Below, piece after piece: positions 43,978-52,596 of a stretch of 64,000 nucleotides of DNA. Position numbers and translations under genes: made by a program. The number at the start of each line of letters is the position of its first letter. Positions within the stretch are counted from its first letter, which is position 1. The notes below the pieces were generated by a model, which was not told the DNA's origin, did not search any database, and saw only the letters and a list, made by a program, of their open reading frames with translations. The stretch spans positions 434,001 through 498,000 of the forward strand of contig JADJEK010000001.1 in assembly GCA_016709145.1 (NCBI GenBank). Reading direction: 5' to 3'. This stretch comes from Planctomycetota bacterium. Its GTDB lineage: Bacteria > Planctomycetota > B15-G4 > JADJEK01.

Positions 43978-44970
43978 ATGAAGCGAACTTCGCGGCGCAT
44001 TGCCATCAGCCTTCTGCTCGCGATTGTCGTCGTGCACTGCGCCACGCGGCCCAGGCCCGGCGAGCCCGCGCCGCGCGCGGGCGACGAGATCGTCGTGTGC
44101 GGCGAGCGCTTCCACATCGGCACGCCGGTCGTGCTGTGGACCGACCCGGGCGGGTACGACGCGTACCGCGTCGAACCGCGTTTTGCCGACGCGATGGACG
44201 AACGCGCACGCGCGGAGTGGAAGCCCGAAGCGCATTACGACTCGATGCGCCGTCACGTGCCTCTCGCTGAGCAGGCGCGCTTCCGGGGCGACGGCATGCG
44301 CGTCGCGGATCTCGCGCGCTACGTCGATCTGTTCGTCGTGCACTACGACGTCTGCGGGACGTCGCGACGCTGTTTCCAAGTCCTGCAAGACGAGCGCCAT
44401 CTCTCGGTGCACTTCCTGCTCGACGTCGACGGCACGATCTACCAGACGCTCGATTTGAAGGAACGCGCGTGGCACGCGAGCGTCGCCAACGATCGCTCGA
44501 TCGGCATCGAGATCGCGCAGGTCGGCGCGTATCCGCGACCCGATCACGAAGCGCTGCGCCAGTGGTACGCGCGTGACGAGCACGGTCCGTTCGTCGTGTT
44601 CGATCAGGAGCGCGACGCCCTCGGGATCCGCACGCCGAACTTCGTCGCTCGTCCCGCGCGCCCCGCCCTCCTCACGGGAGCGATCCACGGCACGCCGCTG
44701 TGGCAGTACGACTTCACCTCCGAGCAATACGAAGCGCTGGCCAAGCTCACCGCGGCACTGCATCGCATCCTGCCGCGCATTTCGTTGAACGCGCCCCGCG
44801 ACGCGAAGGGTGCGATCCTCATGCGCTCGCTGTCGCCCGACGAGTTCGCGACGTACTCGGGAGTGCTCGGCCACTTCCACATCACCGAAGCGAAATCGGA
44901 TCCCGGCCCCGCGTTCGATTGGGGACGAGTTCTCGCTACAGCCGCGAAAACGGCGAGTTCGGGCGACTGA
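43978..44970 (+). CDS. Exported N-acetylmuramoyl-L-alanine amidase (Amidase_2/PGRP fold)
   Basis: This 330-residue protein cleaves the amide between muramic acid and the stem peptide. The chosen ATG has GAGGAAGGA in front, while an ATG at 43867 adds 37 Arg-rich residues that look unreal. A basic N-terminus and hydrophobic helix (ISLLLAIVVVHCA) indicate export. The core is at about residues 120-260: VDLFVVHYDVCG (metal His), SVHFLLDVDGTIYQTLDLKERAWHAS (second His and Trp-His-Ala), SIGIEIAQVG. The last 70 residues are helical. The usual final metal ligand region is covered by the family pattern but I cannot assign it with certainty. Likely role is cell wall turnover. Confidence 0.83.
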   Translation: MKRTSRRIAISLLLAIVVVHCATRPRPGEPAPRAGDEIVVCGERFHIGTPVVLWTDPGGYDAYRVEPRFADAMDERARAEWKPEAHYDSMRRHVPLAEQARFRGDGMRVADLARYVDLFVVHYDVCGTSRRCFQVLQDERHLSVHFLLDVDGTIYQTLDLKERAWHASVANDRSIGIEIAQVGAYPRPDHEALRQWYARDEHGPFVVFDQERDALGIRTPNFVARPARPALLTGAIHGTPLWQYDFTSEQYEALAKLTAALHRILPRISLNAPRDAKGAILMRSLSPDEFATYSGVLGHFHITEAKSDPGPAFDWGRVLATAAKTASSGD

Positions 44971-45084
44971 GTTCCCGGGCCTGAAACACCGGCGTCGACG
45001 GCGTCGCGGCGATGCGCCGTCCCCATTCAGTCGGACACCGCTCCGGTTCGATCCACGCCCCAACGGGGTGTATCGGAGAAGGCG

Positions 45085-47043
45085 ATGCCTGGGCTCGAAG
45101 CCAGCCTGTCGTGCAACTACGCGCTCTGTGCCGCTTTGGTGGGCATCGCGTTCGCCATTTGGGCGTGGTCGCTTCGCCGAGTCACGCGACGCTCGCGAGA
45201 CGTGCTCGTCGTCGCCGCCGTCGTGACGAGCGTGACCATCGCCGGCATGGTCTGGTCTTCCCGCTCCGAGCGCGCCGAGATCCAGCGCTGTTTCGCGACT
45301 CTGACGTCGTTCGCGGAGACCTACGCGCAAGACCTCCAAGCCCAAGGCCACGCGCACCTCGCCGACGACGTGCGTGGCGACGACCCGACCTACCTCGCGT
45401 TGATCGAAGTGCAGAAGCGCTGGCTGGCCACGAATCCGATGGTCGCCGACATCTACACGTTCCGCATGCGTCCCAGTGGAGCGGTCGTGTTGGTGGTCGA
45501 CTCGGAGACCGACTACGACCGTGACGGCAAGCTCCTCGGCGACCGCGAACAACGCATGAACCCCGGAGAGCCTTATGAGAGCGTCGACTCGGCGCTCGCC
45601 TCTGCATTCGAAGGTGAGACTGCGATCACGCCCGACTCGATCACGGATCGTTGGGGCACGTGGTACTCGGTGTTCGCTCCGATGCGCGCGGACGACGGCA
45701 GCGTCGAAGGCGTGCTCGGCGTCGACACCAGCGCCGCTGAACTCGACGCGACCATCGCACGCGGTCGACGCACTCGTTTGGGCGCGACGCTCGCGGTCGT
45801 TTGCGGCCTGCTCTCCGCATTCGGCGCGATCGGTTTGCTGAGAGCTCGCCTCGAAGAGCGCGAGAGCTACGAAGCCAAGCTCGACACGGCGCGCTCGCTG
45901 GCCGAATCCGCGAGTCGCGCGAAGTCGGCGTTCCTGACGAACATGAGCCACGAGTTGCGCACGCCGATGAACGGCATCGTCGGGATGGCGACGCTGCTGC
46001 TCGATGCGCCGCTGCTCGGCGAGCATCGCAACTACGTCGAGACGATCCGCGGGTCCGGTGAGCAACTGCTCACGCTGCTGCAAGACATGATCGATCTGGC
46101 TTCGATCGAGGGCGGCAATTTCGATCCGGCGGTCGGGCCGTTCGATCCCGTCGCCAGCGTCAAGACCGTGCTCGCCGTGTTCCACTCCGAGTGCATCGAC
46201 CGTGGCCTCGATCTGAGGATCGACGTCGGCGAAGGCGTGCCCGCGGTCGTCCTCGGCGACGCCATGCGCGTGCGGCAAATGCTGCGGCACTTGGTGTCCA
46301 ACGCGATCAAGTTCACCTCCCAAGGGCACGTCGCGGCCCTGGTCGACGTCGTCGCCACGACCACGGAGTCGACCGTGATGCGTTTCGTGGTCGAGGACTC
46401 CGGGCGTGGGATCTCGGGCCGTCAACTCGACGACCTCACCGATCGATTCACGCAGGCCGACGACTCGCTCGTGCGCGATCGAGGCGGCGTCGGGGTCGGT
46501 CTCGCGTTGACCCGGCGGCTCTGCGACGTGTTGAAGGGCTCGATGCGCGTCGCTTCGTCGATCGGCACCGGGACGACGGTGACGCTGGTCCTGCCGTTCG
46601 GGAGAGCGCCCGCCGATTCCTCGCCGCGGACGCAGCAAATTCGCCAACGCACGGCTCGCACGCGCGTCCTGGTCGTGGACGACAACCCGGTGAACCGCAA
46701 GATCGCGGCGAAGATGCTCGAGCGCATCGGTTGCATCGCGGACGAAGCCCGGGGCGGCGCCGAGGCCGTGCAGCGCGCCTCGCAGAGCGATTACGACCTC
46801 GTCCTGATGGATTGCCAGATGCCGGAGATGGACGGATTCGAAGCGACGCGGCGGTTGCGCGCGACGGAACGGGGAAAGGACCTGTGCATCGTGGCGCTGA
46901 CCGCACACTCGATGGACGAGCATCGCCGCATGAGCCGCGAATGCGGGATGAACGACCACATCACGAAGCCGGTCCGCCTCGAGGACCTCGTGCGCATGAT
47001 CGAGCTCGTCGCGCACTCGCGACCACAGCCGCAGGTCGTCTGA
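45085..47043 (+). CDS. Hybrid sensor histidine kinase with response regulator domain
   Basis: This 652-residue membrane sensor begins with two helices (about residues 12-30 and 42-58) that flank a periplasmic dCache-like domain with VADIYTFRMRPSGAVVLVVDSE and DYDRDGKLLGDRE. It closes with a third helix (LGATLAVVCGLLSAFGAIGLL, about 230-250). The HisKA domain has NMSHELRTPMNGIVG with the phosphorylated His at about 289. The HATPase part shows MLRHLVSNAIKFTSQG (N box), VEDSGRGIS and GGVGVGLALTRRL (G boxes). A REC domain follows: VLVVDDNPVNRKIAAKML and the acceptor Asp in LVLMDCQMPEMDG (576), then TAHSMDEHR. No output gene follows, so signal may pass by phosphorelay to an unlinked regulator. A decayed copy of its 3' end lies beyond the repeat at 47061. 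Confidence 0.93.
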   Translation: MPGLEASLSCNYALCAALVGIAFAIWAWSLRRVTRRSRDVLVVAAVVTSVTIAGMVWSSRSERAEIQRCFATLTSFAETYAQDLQAQGHAHLADDVRGDDPTYLALIEVQKRWLATNPMVADIYTFRMRPSGAVVLVVDSETDYDRDGKLLGDREQRMNPGEPYESVDSALASAFEGETAITPDSITDRWGTWYSVFAPMRADDGSVEGVLGVDTSAAELDATIARGRRTRLGATLAVVCGLLSAFGAIGLLRARLEERESYEAKLDTARSLAESASRAKSAFLTNMSHELRTPMNGIVGMATLLLDAPLLGEHRNYVETIRGSGEQLLTLLQDMIDLASIEGGNFDPAVGPFDPVASVKTVLAVFHSECIDRGLDLRIDVGEGVPAVVLGDAMRVRQMLRHLVSNAIKFTSQGHVAALVDVVATTTESTVMRFVVEDSGRGISGRQLDDLTDRFTQADDSLVRDRGGVGVGLALTRRLCDVLKGSMRVASSIGTGTTVTLVLPFGRAPADSSPRTQQIRQRTARTRVLVVDDNPVNRKIAAKMLERIGCIADEARGGAEAVQRASQSDYDLVLMDCQMPEMDGFEATRRLRATERGKDLCIVALTAHSMDEHRRMSRECGMNDHITKPVRLEDLVRMIELVAHSRPQPQVV

Positions 47044-47060
47044 CGGGAGGAGCGGCCACC

Positions 47061-47142
47061 ACCCGGGCCGCCACCCGGGCCGTCACCCGGGCCGCCACCC
47101 GGGCCGTCACCCGGGCCGCCACCCGGGCCGTCACCCGGGCCA
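47061..47142. repeat. 12-base tandem repeat, six units in strict alternation
   Basis: Six full units plus a partial one alternate ACCCGGGCCGCC and ACCCGGGCCGTC, so the true period is 24 bases. The array begins 18 bases after the histidine kinase stop. Its unit equals that of the arrays at 10427 and 53844 (GGGTGNNGGCCC on the other strand). The strict alternation suggests expansion in 24-base steps. Confidence 0.9.
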
Positions 47143-47151
47143 CGGTCCCCC

Positions 47152-47245
47152 GAACGACCACATCGCGAGGCCGGTCCGCCTCGAGAATCTCGTGCACGAC
47201 GTCGATCGCGTCACACGCTCGCGATCACAATCGCGTCCAGTCCGC
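47152..47245 (+). pseudogene. Degraded duplicate of the histidine kinase 3' end
   Basis: Immediately after the repeat the DNA reads GAACGACCACATCGCGAGGC, matching GAACGACCACATCACGAAGC in the REC domain at about 46949. The similarity continues for about 90 bases (NDHIARPVRLENLV against NDHITKPVRLEDLV in protein). The copy is out of any gene context and decays toward its 3' end. The array therefore sits between an intact and a broken copy of the same sequence, as expected after a duplication or repeat-mediated rearrangement. Confidence 0.8.
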
Positions 47246-47335
47246 CGCGCACGGGATCGCGAGATTTCCGCGAGACTTCATCGACGCCATCCGGATGCTC
47301 CTGACCGCCACCCGTCCCCGCCCCGGAGTTCTCCG

Positions 47336-48292
47336 ATGTCCTTGCTCGTTTCGATCGTCGGCCCACTCGTCCTGTCCCTGATCGCGGAAGATCCGGCGCC
47401 CGTACCCAGCGCGGCCACGCTCGAGGGTCACTCACACGCCGTGCTGTGCGCAGCCGTATCGCCCGATGGCGGCACGATCGTGACCGGCAGCGAAGAGCCC
47501 ACCGTCCGCGTGTTCGACGCGCGCGAGCACACGCTCACGAAGTCGCTGGAAGGCAACGACGGCAACGTCACGGCGCTCGCGTTCAGCGCGGACGGCACGA
47601 CCCTCGCGGTCGGCGACTACTACAAGAAGGTGCGCCTGTGGGAGACGAAGAGCTGGACGCTGCAGCGCACGCTCGAGGTCGGCGGCGTGGTCACGGCGTT
47701 GGTGTTCTCCGCGGACGCCAAGACGCTGTACGTCGCCGACAAGGACAACGCGGTCCGCGTGTTCGACCTCGGCGCCGCCGAGGACGCGAAGCCACGGGTG
47801 CTCCAGCACGCGTTCGAGGTCACGGCGCTCGCGTTGACGCGTGACGGCTCCACGCTCCTGACCGGCGACGGCTTCGGGACGCTCACCGCGTGGGACTTGA
47901 AGACCTCCGAGAAGACCTGGTGGCGCACGCAGGGCGCGCAGATCGAGGCCCTGGCGCTGCTCGATTCCGACAAGGTGGTCGCGTGTGCGTCGATCGGCAC
48001 ACCGTTCGCCGCGTTCGACGTGATCGAAGGCGAGAAGATCGGGCGCTTCCACGCCGGCGAACTCGAGCCGTCCGCGCTGACGACGAGCCTGGATGGCAAG
48101 CTCATCTACGCCGGCACGCGCGAGGGTCCGATCCACGTCCTCGAGTCCAGCACCGGAAAGAACGTGCGCACGGTCGACGGCCACACGTCGATCGTGACCG
48201 GGCTGACGCGGACCGCGGACGGGAACACCCTGATCTCGACCAGCCGCGATGCCACAGTGCGCCTGTCTTCGATCGCGCCCGCCAAGCGCTGA
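47336..48292 (+). CDS. Exported WD40-repeat protein
   Basis: This 318-residue protein starts at an ATG with GGAG about eight bases upstream and a hydrophobic leader (VSIVGPLVLSLIA). Seven WD40 blades follow, for example GHSHAVLCAAVSPDGGTIVT, GNVTALAFSADGTTLAVGDY with KKVRLWETKSW, and GHTSIVTGLTRTADGNTLIS with RDATVRL near the end. The first and last blades share the GH entry, giving a closed propeller of seven blades. There is no fused catalytic domain. It is probably a periplasmic binding scaffold. The stop is followed by a small AATCGG/CCGATT hairpin and then the first NosD-like gene. Confidence 0.87.
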   Translation: MSLLVSIVGPLVLSLIAEDPAPVPSAATLEGHSHAVLCAAVSPDGGTIVTGSEEPTVRVFDAREHTLTKSLEGNDGNVTALAFSADGTTLAVGDYYKKVRLWETKSWTLQRTLEVGGVVTALVFSADAKTLYVADKDNAVRVFDLGAAEDAKPRVLQHAFEVTALALTRDGSTLLTGDGFGTLTAWDLKTSEKTWWRTQGAQIEALALLDSDKVVACASIGTPFAAFDVIEGEKIGRFHAGELEPSALTTSLDGKLIYAGTREGPIHVLESSTGKNVRTVDGHTSIVTGLTRTADGNTLISTSRDATVRLSSIAPAKR

Positions 48293-48392
48293 ATCGGAGT
48301 CCCCGATTTGCGTGGCGGACACCGGATCCGCGCGCTGCGTCCACCCTCCGCCAGGGCTCACCCAGGGGCCCAACCACTCCGCGGAGGCTGTC

Positions 48393-49613
48393 ATGCGTTG
48401 GATTCCCGTCGTCCTGTGCTCGGTGCTCGCGTCGGTTGCATCCGCAGGGACCCTGCGTGTACCGAAGGACTTCCCGACCATCCAGGACGCCGTCGACGCC
48501 GCGAATCCCGGCGATCGCATCCGCATCGCGAACGGGGTCTACGTCGAGAACGTCGTCGTCCCGGTCGGCAAGGACGGACTCGTGATCGAGGGTTCGGGCA
48601 AGACGATCCTCGACGCGCGCCCGCTCGGAGGCCCGGGTTCGGGCCCTGGTCTCGCTTCGAGTTCGGACGGCACCGTGATCCGACGGCTGACCGTGCGTCA
48701 CGCCAAAGGGGCACCCGGCGTCGGGGTCGTCGTGTTCGCGCACGACGCTCACATCGATCGAGTCACGACGATCCACTGCGAGGACTACGGCATCCAGGTG
48801 TTCGGCGATCGCACGCGGATCGAGCGCTGCTCGGTGATCACGAGCTCGGTCGGCATCGCCGTCACCGGCAATGACGCGCTTCTGCGCAAGAACTCCACGC
48901 GCTCGACCGTGAACGCGGGGATCTACTCCGTCGGCAACGACAACCGCATCGAGTCCTGCTCCATTCGGCGCTCCGACTTCGACGGCATCCTGGCCGCCGG
49001 GCTCGATCCATTCGTCACGAAGTGCGTCGTCGACGGCGCGCGTCACATCGGCATCGTCGCGACCGGTATCGGCGCGCCGCGGATCACGAACAACACGATC
49101 CTCGCGATCGCCGAGGGCGCGGCGATCGAAGTCGCCGGCGCGACGTCGGGCCTCGTCTCCGGCAATCCCGTCCGTGACGTCGCCGCGGAGGGCATCCATC
49201 TCGTGCCCGGCGTCAGCGCGGTCCAGGTGCGCAAGAACCGCGTCGAACGCGCGGGCTTCGCGGGCTTCCGCATCGCCGGCACGGGCAACACGCTGGAAGG
49301 CAACCTCGTGCGAGCCTGCGCCGGCGACGGCTTCCGCGTGTCCGGCGGCTTCAACTTGCTCGCGAAGAACCGCGCGCTCGGCAACGGCGAAGACGGCATC
49401 GACATCGTGATCGGGGCGAACACCGTGAACGCGAACACCGTGCTGGACAACGGCGCCGAAGGTCTCGACAACTCGGGCGCGGCATCGCTGTTCCTCGGCA
49501 ACCGCGTCCTGCGCAATCGCTTCGACATCGCGAACAACGGCGCCGGAGCGACGTTCGACGGGAACACCTTCAAGACCGGTGGTCCGGCGTTCCTGCCACA
49601 GATCGACTCCTGA
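48393..49613 (+). CDS. NosD-like exported parallel beta-helix protein, paralogue 1
   Basis: This 406-residue protein has GGAGG five bases before the ATG and a signal peptide (WIPVVLCSVLASVASA). RVPKDFPTIQDAVDAANPGD is the entry strand and helix of a right-handed beta-helix. About fourteen 22-24-residue rungs follow (GIQVFGDRTRIERCSVITS, GIAVTGNDALLRKNS, GDGFRVSGGFNLLAKNRAL, EDGIDIVIGANTV). The end (FDGNTFKTGGPAFLPQIDS) has the terminal N-x-F-x-x-G-G...P-x-I-D form shared by all complete paralogues here. No Asp/Lys pair of a lyase or glycosidase active site is evident. Such proteins may bind or present polysaccharide; NosD of nitrous oxide reductase is related only by fold. It heads a run of four tandem paralogues. 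Confidence 0.85.
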   Translation: MRWIPVVLCSVLASVASAGTLRVPKDFPTIQDAVDAANPGDRIRIANGVYVENVVVPVGKDGLVIEGSGKTILDARPLGGPGSGPGLASSSDGTVIRRLTVRHAKGAPGVGVVVFAHDAHIDRVTTIHCEDYGIQVFGDRTRIERCSVITSSVGIAVTGNDALLRKNSTRSTVNAGIYSVGNDNRIESCSIRRSDFDGILAAGLDPFVTKCVVDGARHIGIVATGIGAPRITNNTILAIAEGAAIEVAGATSGLVSGNPVRDVAAEGIHLVPGVSAVQVRKNRVERAGFAGFRIAGTGNTLEGNLVRACAGDGFRVSGGFNLLAKNRALGNGEDGIDIVIGANTVNANTVLDNGAEGLDNSGAASLFLGNRVLRNRFDIANNGAGATFDGNTFKTGGPAFLPQIDS

Positions 49614-49682
49614 TCCAGCCGTCTCGCCCGCACCTCGGTCGCCGCAGTCGATCGCGATGAGCGACCATTCGTGAGCGACTTG

Positions 49683-49724
49683 GAGCCACGGTCCTCTCGG
49701 CGCTGCCGGGGAGCACCGTGGCTC
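49683..49724 (+). terminator. Extended hairpin between NosD-like paralogues 1 and 2
   Basis: GAGCCACGGT pairs with ACCGTGGCTC, and the sequence between them can form an inner stem (CGGC with GCCG). It stands 70 bases after paralogue 1 and about 100 bases before paralogue 2. Each paralogue therefore probably has its own transcript. Confidence 0.5.
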
Positions 49725-49826
49725 GCTGCGTCCGTGGACATCCGAGTTCGAATTCCCTGGCGGACCCGACCCACCGACACGGCGTCCCTTCCCACAACAC
49801 GAATCGCACTCACTCGGAGAATCGAC

Positions 49827-51056
49827 ATGTTCCGCTCGTCCCTCGCCGCGTTCGTCCTCCTCACATCGGTCGCGTCGGCCTCGACCCTGCGTGTACCGAA
49901 GGACTTTCCGACCATCCAGGACGCCGTCGACGCCGCGGTCAGTGGAGACACGATCCGCGTCGCGAAGGGCACGTACTTCGAGAACGTGGTGGTGCCCGTC
50001 GGCAAGAACGATCTCACGATCCGCGGCAGCGGCCCGGCGACGATCGTCGACGCTCGCCCGTTCGGTCCGGTCGGTAGCGGTCCCGCGCTCGAGGTCACAG
50101 CGGACGGCTTCCGCCTCGAGAACCTCACCGCGCGCTTCGCGCTCGGCTTCACGCCATCGGTGATCCGTATCGCTGGCGACGATGCCGTGGTCCGCCGCGT
50201 TCGCGTCTACGGCGGCGACGACCAAGGCATCGTCGTCCTCGGGGAGCGAGCGCGCATCGAACGCTGCGCAGTGCGCGGCGGCGACGTCGGCATCTTCGTC
50301 GCGGGCAACGACGCTTCGGTCCGCGACTGCGTGGTGTCGACCGTCCACGGAATGGGGGTCGGCGTGTCCGGATCGCACGTGCTCATCCGCGGCTGCCGCG
50401 TGGCGAACGCCGGCGAGACCGCGATCGCCGCAGTCGGCCTCGACATCGCCGTCGAGAAGAACCGGGTTGCCGGCACCGGCGACGACGCGCTCCTCGTCTC
50501 GACGGATCACGTCCGCGCGATCGGCAACGTCGTCCGGCACAGCGCCGGCTCCCACGGCGGAATCGTGGTCGACGGCGCGACGTCGGGCGTCGTCGCGAAG
50601 AACGTCCTGTCGGACTGCGACGGCCCAGGGTTGGCAATGCTGCCGACCACGTCGTCCGTCGCCCTGGTCGGGAATCGCGCGGTGCGTTGCGGCCGCGCGG
50701 ATCTCGCCGCGATCGTGCTCGACGGCGCCGACTGCTCGGTGGTGAACAACCGCGCGGTCGATTCCCCCGGTGACGCGTTCATGATCACGGGACTCGGCAA
50801 CGAACTGACGAAGAACGTGGCGCTGCGTTCGGCTCTCGACGGCTTCGACGTCGGCGCCTCGACGATGCTCTCGAAGAACGTCGCGCGCGACAACCATGCC
50901 GAAGGCTTCGCGGTGGTCGTGCTCGGCGTGTCGATGAGCGGCAACCACGCTCAACGGAATCGCATCGACATCGCGTCGTCGTTCGCGCTCGACGCGTTCG
51001 TCGGCAACCAGTTCGGCACCGGCGGCGAGGGCGTCTCGCCCGTCATCGACGACTGA
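49827..51056 (+). CDS. NosD-like exported parallel beta-helix protein, paralogue 2
   Basis: This 409-residue protein has CGGAGAATCGAC before the ATG and a signal peptide ending near residue 19 (LLTSVASAST). The entry segment is RVPKDFPTIQDAVDAAVSGD, encoded by DNA that is identical to that of paralogue 1 at 54 of 55 bases. Rungs include GIVVLGERARIERCAVRGG, GVGVSGSHVLIRGCRVANA and HGGIVVDGATSGVVAKNVL. The C-terminus is FVGNQFGTGGEGVSPVIDD, the shared terminal form. The middle rungs have diverged much further from paralogue 1 than the entry strand has. No catalytic residues were recognised. Confidence 0.85.
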   Translation: MFRSSLAAFVLLTSVASASTLRVPKDFPTIQDAVDAAVSGDTIRVAKGTYFENVVVPVGKNDLTIRGSGPATIVDARPFGPVGSGPALEVTADGFRLENLTARFALGFTPSVIRIAGDDAVVRRVRVYGGDDQGIVVLGERARIERCAVRGGDVGIFVAGNDASVRDCVVSTVHGMGVGVSGSHVLIRGCRVANAGETAIAAVGLDIAVEKNRVAGTGDDALLVSTDHVRAIGNVVRHSAGSHGGIVVDGATSGVVAKNVLSDCDGPGLAMLPTTSSVALVGNRAVRCGRADLAAIVLDGADCSVVNNRAVDSPGDAFMITGLGNELTKNVALRSALDGFDVGASTMLSKNVARDNHAEGFAVVVLGVSMSGNHAQRNRIDIASSFALDAFVGNQFGTGGEGVSPVIDD

Positions 51057-51127
51057 CGCACTTCGTTCGCCACCCCGTCAACCCGTCCCGACATCCACTC
51101 GCAAGACCCAACGCCGAGGATCGCACC

Positions 51128-52366
51128 ATGAACCGCTCGTCGCTCGTCGTCGCCTTGTTCCTCTCCCTGCCCACGGTCGCGTCGGCCGCGACCCTGCGCG
51201 TCCCGCAGGATCACGCGACCATCCAGCTCGCCGTCGCCGCGGCGAACCCCGGCGATCGCATCAAGATCGCGAACGGCACGTTCATGGAGAACGTGCTCGT
51301 CCCCGCCGGCAAGGACGGCCTCGTGATCGAAGGCTCCGGCAAGACGATCATCGACGCGCGCCCGCTCGGCGCGGCGGGCTCCGGCGCGGCGATCGCCGGG
51401 GTCTCGGACGATCTCGTGATCCGCCGGCTCACGGTGCGCCACGGCAAAGGCGTGCCGGCCATCGGCGTCTTCATCTTGGCGAACGGCGCGCACATCGATC
51501 GCGTGACGGCACTGCATTGCGAGGACTACGGCATCGACGTCCTCGGGAACGGAGCCCGGATCGAACGCTGCATCGTGCGATCGAGCGGCATCGGGATCGC
51601 CGTGACCGGCAATGACGCGACGATCCGCAAGTGCTCCGTGCGCGCGGTCGTCGAAGCCGGAGTGTTCGTCGCGGGCAACGACGCTCGGGTCGAGTCGGCG
51701 ACCATCGTCGCGAGCAACGACGATGGGATCTTCGTGAACGGGCTCGATCCGGTCGTGACCAAATGCACGGTGGCGGGAGTGCGGAACTTCGGCATCTCGC
51801 TGTTCGGCGCGGGAGCGCCGACGGCGACGAACAACCGTGTGAGCCAGACGCGCGAGCAGCCGGGCCTGCTCGTGTTCGGTGCCAGCGGCGGCTTGGTGCA
51901 GGGCAATCGCGTCTCCGACCTCACGCACGCGGGCATGCTGTTCACGGGCGGCGCGAGCAACGTGCTGATCCGCAAGAACCGGGTGTCGCGGTGTGGCTCC
52001 GATGGTCTCGACGCCGGAATCACGTTGTCCGGCAACGCATGCACGCTCGTCGAGAACCTGGTCGAGGACGGAGCGAACGACGGCATTCGTGGCCTCGGCA
52101 CGCAGCACGTCCTGATCAAGAACCGCGTGCTCGGGAATGCCTGCGACGGCATCGACATCGACGTCGGAGTCGTCACGCTCGACCGGAACGTCGCGATCGG
52201 CAACGGCGCGGAAGGCATCGAGAACCAAGGGCCCGGCGCCGACCTGATCGGCAACCGCGCGCTCGGCAACCGCCGCGACATCGCGAACGGCGGCGTGATC
52301 TCGACCTTCGTGAACAACGTGTTCCAGAGCGGTGGGATGGCGGCGCCGGCGCAGATCGACTTGTGA
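51128..52366 (+). CDS. NosD-like exported parallel beta-helix protein, paralogue 3
   Basis: This 412-residue protein starts 71 bases after paralogue 2, with CGAGGATCGCACC before the ATG and the signal peptide VVALFLSLPTVASA. The entry is RVPQDHATIQLAVAAANPGD. GKDGLVIEGSGKTIIDARPLG is nearly the same as in paralogue 1, showing common descent. Rungs such as GIGIAVTGNDATIRKCSVR, GVFVAGNDARVESATIV and CDGIDIDVGVVTLDRNVAI continue the coil, and the C-terminus is VNNVFQSGGMAAPAQIDL. Regular Cys residues at rung turns (for example IERCIV, IRKCSV, TKCTV) probably form a stacked ladder in the helix core. Confidence 0.85.
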   Translation: MNRSSLVVALFLSLPTVASAATLRVPQDHATIQLAVAAANPGDRIKIANGTFMENVLVPAGKDGLVIEGSGKTIIDARPLGAAGSGAAIAGVSDDLVIRRLTVRHGKGVPAIGVFILANGAHIDRVTALHCEDYGIDVLGNGARIERCIVRSSGIGIAVTGNDATIRKCSVRAVVEAGVFVAGNDARVESATIVASNDDGIFVNGLDPVVTKCTVAGVRNFGISLFGAGAPTATNNRVSQTREQPGLLVFGASGGLVQGNRVSDLTHAGMLFTGGASNVLIRKNRVSRCGSDGLDAGITLSGNACTLVENLVEDGANDGIRGLGTQHVLIKNRVLGNACDGIDIDVGVVTLDRNVAIGNGAEGIENQGPGADLIGNRALGNRRDIANGGVISTFVNNVFQSGGMAAPAQIDL

Positions 52367-52596
52367 CGGAACCCCGGGATCGCGGTCGTGGAGGAAGTCC
52401 TCGAAGCGCGGGAGTCCTTTACGCGCTGGCAGCGGATCGTTGTTCGATGCGGCCCATTCTTGGTGATTCGTGCGGAACCAGCGCGCAACCTCGCACCGTC
52501 TCGGAGGTTGAAGACCTTGCGTCGCGCCCGGACGTCGCCTCGCAACCCGCACGTCATGGGCCTTCGTGCCCTGCCGTGCCCATCGAAGGAACCTCC

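Noticed and set aside
43363..47016. Minus-strand open frame of 1217 codons opposite the amidase and histidine kinase
   Set aside because: It spans several well-supported plus-strand genes and their gaps and has no recognisable domain.
48102..50954. Minus-strand open frame of 950 codons opposite NosD-like genes
   Set aside because: Antisense shadow. The plus-strand proteins have signal peptides and regular beta-helix rungs.
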